Positions 6,737-9,818 of a stretch of DNA of 9,818 nt are shown here, in pieces; within the stretch, counting starts at the first letter, position 1; every line of letters begins with the position of its first letter. This DNA is from Accumulibacter sp. (GTDB taxonomy: Bacteria; Pseudomonadota; Gammaproteobacteria; Burkholderiales; Rhodocyclaceae). Below the pieces are notes generated by a model. The model saw nothing but the letters and a program-made list of their open reading frames with translations, searched no databases and was not told the DNA's origin. A program made the translations under genes and the position numbers. Location of the stretch: assembly GCA_031284185.1 (NCBI GenBank), contig JAITAJ010000063.1, positions 1-9,818 on the forward strand. Direction: 5' to 3'.

Positions 6737-6976
6737 AAGTCAGAAGACAGATGAGCTTGCGGCGCTGTCGCGCCGTTCAGAGGACAGAAAACCAAGTGCT
6801 CAGGTTCAGAGAACAGCGGTTTGAGAAGACAGAAGACAGATCAACTTGCGGCGCTTCACGCCGGGGGATGGACGAAAAACCGGGCGCTTGGTTTTGCCAT
6901 CTCATCCGGCGCGAAGCGCCCAAACTCATCTGTCATCTGTCCTCTCAAATCGCTGTCCTATGGAACTGTCCTCTGA
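6671..6976. repeat. Repeat cluster between converging genes (direct and inverted units)
   Basis: Two direct units start with ACAGATGAGCTTGCGGCG (6747) and ACAGATCAACTTGCGGCG (6836), 89 bp apart, the same period as at 1-268 although the unit's inner part differs (CAGAGGACAG replaces the usual GAGTGATGGACGG). An inverted half follows, with hairpin GGCGC-GAA-GCGCC at 6908-6920 and arm CTGTCCTCTCAAATCG to about 6976. Hairpins are at 6760-6775 (loop TGTC) and 6849-6863 (stem one pair shorter because of a C to A-type mismatch). The cluster fills the gap between the + strand transporter gene and the - strand bpt gene and encodes both C-terminal tails. Confidence 0.92.
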
Positions 6977-7696
6977 AAGCCAAACGCTACCGACGAGTCC
7001 CTCGATTGGCCGGAAGCGCGTCTTGTAGCTCATCTTGCGGCATTCTCGAATCCAGTAGCCGAGATAAAGATAGGGCCACCCGTTGGCGAGGCAACGATGG
7101 ATTTGCCAGAGCACGCCGTAGGTGCCCAGACCCGCCGCCGGCAGTTCCGGGTCGAAGAAGGTGTAAACCGACGAGAGCCCGTCGTCCAGCGCGTCGATGA
7201 GGCTGACCATGCGCAGCCGGCCAGCATCGCGGAATTCCACCAGCCGGGTATCGACCAGACTGCGCAGCAGAAATTGCGCGTATTGCTCGCGATGATCATC
7301 CTCCATGCCGCCGCCGGAATGGCGGCTTGCCTGGTAGCGCTGATAGAGAAGATAGTGTTCCTCGAAGAAAGCGAGCGGACACTCACGCGCTTCGAGCGTC
7401 CGGTTCGCTTTCAGGCAACGCCGCTGGCTGCGGTCGGGAACGAACCGGGCGACCGGCACGCGAACCGGCACGCAGGCATGGCAGACCTCACATGCCGGAC
7501 GATACGCGACCTCGCCGCTGCGCCGGAATCCGCGCCTGATCAGCTCTCCGTAGATGCCGGCATCGATCGACGACGGCGGAACGGCTACGCGCAGGATGGC
7601 TCGCCGGTCGGGGAGATAATGGCAGGGATGGGGCGCCGTGTCGTGGAACAGCGGCAGCGACGGCGGAGGATCGGCATCGGCGAGGCGCGTCATCAT
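6926..7696 (-). CDS. bpt: Aspartate/glutamate leucyltransferase (Bpt)
   Basis: Transfers leucine from Leu-tRNA to proteins with N-terminal Asp or Glu, making them substrates for the ClpS/ClpAP N-degron route in the cytoplasm. The 256-residue product has the ATE/Bpt family pattern: HPCHYLPDR (Cys25), ELIRRGFRRSG, YRPACEVCHACVPVRVPV (Cys69, Cys72, Cys75), then in the C-terminal half FDPELPAAGLGTYGVLWQI and YLYLGYWIRECRKMSYKTRFRPIEGL. Two adjacent ATGs (7696 and 7693) follow GGAGG by 1 and 4 nt; the first overlaps the aat stop (ATGA, 7693-7696), the second has the better spacing. The family normally ends soon after RPIE; here residues 241-256 (SEDSSIGQRFERTDDR) and the TGA stop are read from the repeat cluster. 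Confidence 0.94.
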   Translation of the reverse strand: MMTRLADADPPPSLPLFHDTAPHPCHYLPDRRAILRVAVPPSSIDAGIYGELIRRGFRRSGEVAYRPACEVCHACVPVRVPVARFVPDRSQRRCLKANRTLEARECPLAFFEEHYLLYQRYQASRHSGGGMEDDHREQYAQFLLRSLVDTRLVEFRDAGRLRMVSLIDALDDGLSSVYTFFDPELPAAGLGTYGVLWQIHRCLANGWPYLYLGYWIRECRKMSYKTRFRPIEGLVGSVWLSEDSSIGQRFERTDDR

Positions 7697-8421
7697 GCCT
7701 CCGGCTCACGGACGCGCTCCCACGCGCGCGCCGCCATGTCCGCCGGCCAGCGGCCACACAGGGGCGGGATGACGATCAACGCTTGCAGGCGGCGGATGAA
7801 TTCGTCGCGCGGAATCTCGCGGGCGCCGAGCGAAGCGAGATGCGTGGTACTCATCTGGCAGTCGATCATGCCGAATCCCAGCTCATCGAGGAAACGCGCG
7901 AGGTGAGCGATGGCGATCTTCGAGGCGTCGGTGACATGCGCGAACATCGATTCTCCGTAGAACATCTTGCCGATGGCAAGGCCGTACAGGCCGCCGGCGA
8001 GCCGTCCGTCGATCCACGTCTCGACCGAGTGCGCGTAGCCGAGTTCATGCAGCCGGACGTAGGCGGCCCGGATCTCGGGCACGATCCACGTGCCCGCCTG
8101 GCCCGGGCGGAATGTTTCGGCACATGCCTCGATGACCGCCTCGAAACGGGTATCCAGACAAACGCGATAGTTGCCTTTGCGCAGACTCTTGCGCAAGGAA
8201 CGCGAAATCCTGAACTCGCCGGGGAAGAGCACCATGCGCGGATCGGGACTCCACCAGAGAACGGGGTCGCCCGGCGAATACCACGGGAAAATGCCGTCGA
8301 TGTAGGCGCGCACGATGCGCTGGGAAGTCAACTCGCCGCCGGCGCAGAGCAGGCCGTTAGGCTCGCGCAGGGCAAGCTCGAGCGGCGGGAAGCCCTCCGT
8401 GTCTCTCAACCAGGGAATCAC
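7693..8421 (-). CDS. aat: Leucyl/phenylalanyl-tRNA-protein transferase
   Basis: Adds Leu or Phe from aminoacyl-tRNA to proteins with N-terminal Lys or Arg, feeding them to ClpS/ClpAP. The 242-residue product has the family's length and hallmarks: MIPWLRDTEGFPPLELAL at the start, GGELTSQRIVRAYIDGIFPWY, PVLWWSPDPRMVLFP, TWIVPEIRAAY, LAGGLYGLAIGKMFYGESMF, DASKIAIAHL and IDCQMSTTHLASLGA. The start is GTG (8419-8421), fixed by the conserved MIPWL opening. Upstream on the - strand, after 3 nt, comes the end of a repeat element (TCTGTCTTCTGA), and no Shine-Dalgarno sequence is visible, which is odd for this gene. It overlaps bpt by 4 nt, so the two form an operon. Confidence 0.96.
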   Translation of the reverse strand: MIPWLRDTEGFPPLELALREPNGLLCAGGELTSQRIVRAYIDGIFPWYSPGDPVLWWSPDPRMVLFPGEFRISRSLRKSLRKGNYRVCLDTRFEAVIEACAETFRPGQAGTWIVPEIRAAYVRLHELGYAHSVETWIDGRLAGGLYGLAIGKMFYGESMFAHVTDASKIAIAHLARFLDELGFGMIDCQMSTTHLASLGAREIPRDEFIRRLQALIVIPPLCGRWPADMAARAWERVREPEA

Positions 8422-8424
8422 GTT

Positions 8425-8541
8425 TCAGAAGACAGAATCTTGAGAGGACAGAAGACAGATGAGCCTGGGCGCTTCGCGCCGAGTGATGACGGGGAAACCG
8501 AGCGCTCGGTTTCTCTGTCCTCTCAAGATTCTGTCCTCTGA
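8425..8541. repeat. Single complete 117-bp palindromic element (MITE- or REP-like)
   Basis: This is the cleanest copy of the family. Terminal inverted repeats at 8425-8452 and 8514-8541 (28 bp each) match at 27 positions; they start TCAGAAGACAGAATC and TCAGAGGACAGAATC. Inside lie the hairpin GGCGC-TTC-GCGCC (8468-8480) and an 18-bp perfect palindrome AAACCGAGCGCTCGGTTT (8495-8512). No coding capacity is seen. No clear target-site duplication could be made out. It sits directly upstream of aat. Confidence 0.92.
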
Positions 8542-8610
8542 ACCCGACCGAAGTGGCTGCGTGTAAATCGCTCATTTATATCTCAGAATGGTGGACGGGA
8601 AGCTCAGGGG

Positions 8611-8616
8611 ATTATA
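8611..8616 (-). promoter_or_regulatory. Possible -10 box (TATAAT) for aat-bpt
   Basis: Read on the - strand, GATCGTATAATCCC contains a perfect TATAAT. No matching -35 is visible at 16-18 bp (TCCGCG at 17 bp). It lies in the 95-bp stretch between two repeat elements, the most AT-rich part nearby. If used, the aat leader would be about 180 nt and would carry the whole 8425-8541 element. Confidence 0.33.
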
Positions 8617-8636
8617 CGATCCGGCGAGGATTTCGC

Positions 8637-8739
8637 GGACAGGGGGGCAGAGGACAGATGCGTCCGAGCGCTTCGCGCCGGGGGATGACGGGAAACCGGG
8701 CGCTCGGTTTCTCTGTTTTCTCAAGATTCTGTCCTCTGA
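8637..8739. repeat. Second single repeat element, left arm worn
   Basis: The right arm is typical (TCAAGATTCTGTCCTCTGA, ending 8739). The central block AAACCGGGCGCTCGGTTT (8693-8710) is the same palindrome with one G/T mispair. The GC hairpin is weakened (GAGCGCTTCGCGCC). The left arm is degraded (GGACAGGGGGGCAGAGGACAG). It ends 58 bp before the transposase start codon. The 8542-8636 stretch between the two elements contains no gene that I can see. Confidence 0.88.
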
Positions 8740-8797
8740 AACGGCCCTCCGTTTGCGATTCAGGGAAATAAAAACGGAAATCGTTGTCCAAGCCACC

Positions 8798-9662
8798 ATG
8801 AAGAGAGATGGACGGAAGCTACCGCACGCGACGCTGGAAGAAATGCGTCTGACGGCACTCGAGCGGATGAAACAAGGGGAAACGCCGTCGGAGGTCGCGA
8901 CGGCGTTCGGTCTGCATCGCAGCTGGGCGTACAAGGTATTGACCAAGGCGCGGGGACGGGGACGCGGTAAGCGCGCCTTGCTTTCGAGCAAAGGCACGGG
9001 ACGCCCGCGCAAGCTGACGACGGCGCGGGAGTGGCAGATATTCAAGTGGCTCAACGGCAAAAGCCCATATCAGCACGGCCTCGGATTCACCTTGTGGTCG
9101 CGGCAGTCGGTCGGCGATCTGATCGAGCGCAAATGGGGCATCCACCTGAGCCTGGCCAGTATCGGCGGCTTGCTCATACACCTGGGGCTGAGGCCGCGAA
9201 AACCGCTGTGGTGGATCGGCGATGAAGCCCCGGAAGCGATGACGCGCTGGCGGGCGGAAATCTACCCGGAAATCATGCGCAAGGCCAGACGGGAAAATGC
9301 CGAACTCTGCTTCTGGGAGGAATCGGATTTTCGCGTCGACACGGTGCGCGGAAGAACGAACGCCGGCGCAACCGGCGCCCGAACGGCGTCAATGCGCCCG
9401 TCTGGTTTCGGCGGCGAACAGCAAGGGAGGCTTCTGGCTTGCCGCCCACAGCGACGACGGCGACCCGAGCGGCGAATCGCTCGTGAGCCTGTTGCGCCAG
9501 ATAATGAAGGGTCGCCGCAAGCGTCTGCACCTGGTGCTCGACGACCGGCCCGCGCACAAGAGCCAGGCCGTGCGTGATTACGTCGATAGCCTCCAGGGCA
9601 AGCTGACCCTGCATTTCCTGCCCGCCGACGCGCCGGATTCCGGTTCCGGTGAATCGGCCTGA
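8798..9662 (+). pseudogene. IS630-family transposase remnant (frameshifted, 3'-truncated)
   Basis: The N-terminal part matches IS630-type transposases: MKRDGRKLPHATLEEMRLTA, a helix-turn-helix (PSEVATAFGLHRSWAYKV), an RGRG/TGRPRKLT linker, a second winged-helix region and the catalytic start LCFWEESDFRVDTVRGRT. The usual first catalytic Asp (WDES) is Glu174 here. After GRT (9358) the family reading continues in the +1 frame with TPAQPAPERRQ...SAANSKGGFW (from 9360), which fits a loss of about 17 nt compared with the family pattern as I recall it. The second acidic site is kept (LHLVLDDRPAHKS). The third, normally NPDE, reads SGSGE, and the frame stops at 9662, some 50 or more residues short. 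A repeat element begins 1 nt later. No terminal inverted repeats of an IS could be assigned. It is almost certainly inactive. Confidence 0.9.
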
Positions 9663-9663
9663 A

Positions 9664-9818
9664 TCAGAGGACAGGGTTCAGAGGACAGATTTTAGAGAAG
9701 ACAGAAGACAGATGAGTTTGCGGCGCTGTCGCGCCGGGAGGGATGGAAAAACCGGGCACGGTTCAGAGGACAGGGTTTCAGAGGACAGCGGTTTGAGAGG
9801 ACAGAAGACAGATGAGTT
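9664..9818. repeat. Repeat units at the window end (100-bp spacing), cut by the edge
   Basis: Begins TCAGAGGACAGGG, with two CAGAGGACAG words before ACAGATGAGTTTGCGGCG at 9708. The hairpin is CGGCGC-TGTC-GCGCCG. The next unit starts at 9808, 100 bp later; the extra 11 bp is roughly one more CAGAGGACAGG word. The palindromic block is short (ACCGGGCACGGT). The window stops inside the next unit. Confidence 0.9.

Noticed and set aside
6751..7200. Possible + strand gene covering repeat cluster and bpt 3' end
   Set aside because: The product is a translation of repeat arms and antisense bpt.

Overview
The window looks like a piece of a GC-rich proteobacterial chromosome, most likely a betaproteobacterium of the Rhodocyclales/Nitrosomonadales type. 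This is inferred from the argB / HAD nucleotidase / slmA order, the overlapping aat-bpt pair and the high-GC codon use; no rRNA or phylogenetic marker is present to prove it. Nine housekeeping-type genes appear intact, and there is one transposase remnant. What is unusual is the DNA between them: nearly every intergenic gap is filled with copies of one short, hairpin-rich repeat family.

Layout: 1-362 is a tandem repeat array (exact 89-bp period). 408-2660 is an overlapping + strand cluster: argB (arginine synthesis), a HAD-family pyrimidine 5'-nucleotidase and slmA (nucleoid occlusion). 2613-2884 is a head-to-head inverted pair of repeat units ending in twelve in-phase 7-bp repeats. It is followed by a promoter-like site, a leader and a class I fumarase (3014-4552). 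A hairpin terminator candidate separates fumarase from a tightly packed + strand trio: a RidA-like protein, murI (glutamate racemase) and a DMT/EamA transporter (4647-6736). 6671-6976 is another repeat cluster between converging genes. 6926-8421 (- strand) is aat-bpt, the two aminoacyl-tRNA-protein transferases of the N-degron pathway. 8425-8541 and 8637-8739 are two single repeat elements. 8798-9662 is a frameshifted, C-terminally cut IS630-type transposase, and 9664-9818 is again the repeat.

The repeat unit has purine-rich arms built from GAGGACAG / GAAGACAG words, a small GC hairpin (CGGCGC-TTC-GCGCCG, with varied loop) and a central palindrome (AAACCGAGCGCTCGGTTT in the best copy). The cleanest single copy (8425-8541) is 117 bp with 28-bp terminal inverted repeats matching at 27 positions, so it looks like a MITE or REP/Correia-like non-autonomous element. 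Copies touch genes closely. Three coding sequences (slmA, the EamA transporter, bpt) run into a repeat and take their last 15-21 codons and stop from it. One copy lies 3 bp from the aat start codon where a ribosome binding site should be. Two others end just upstream of the -10-like sites of argB and fumarase. The window also begins and ends inside copies of the repeat.
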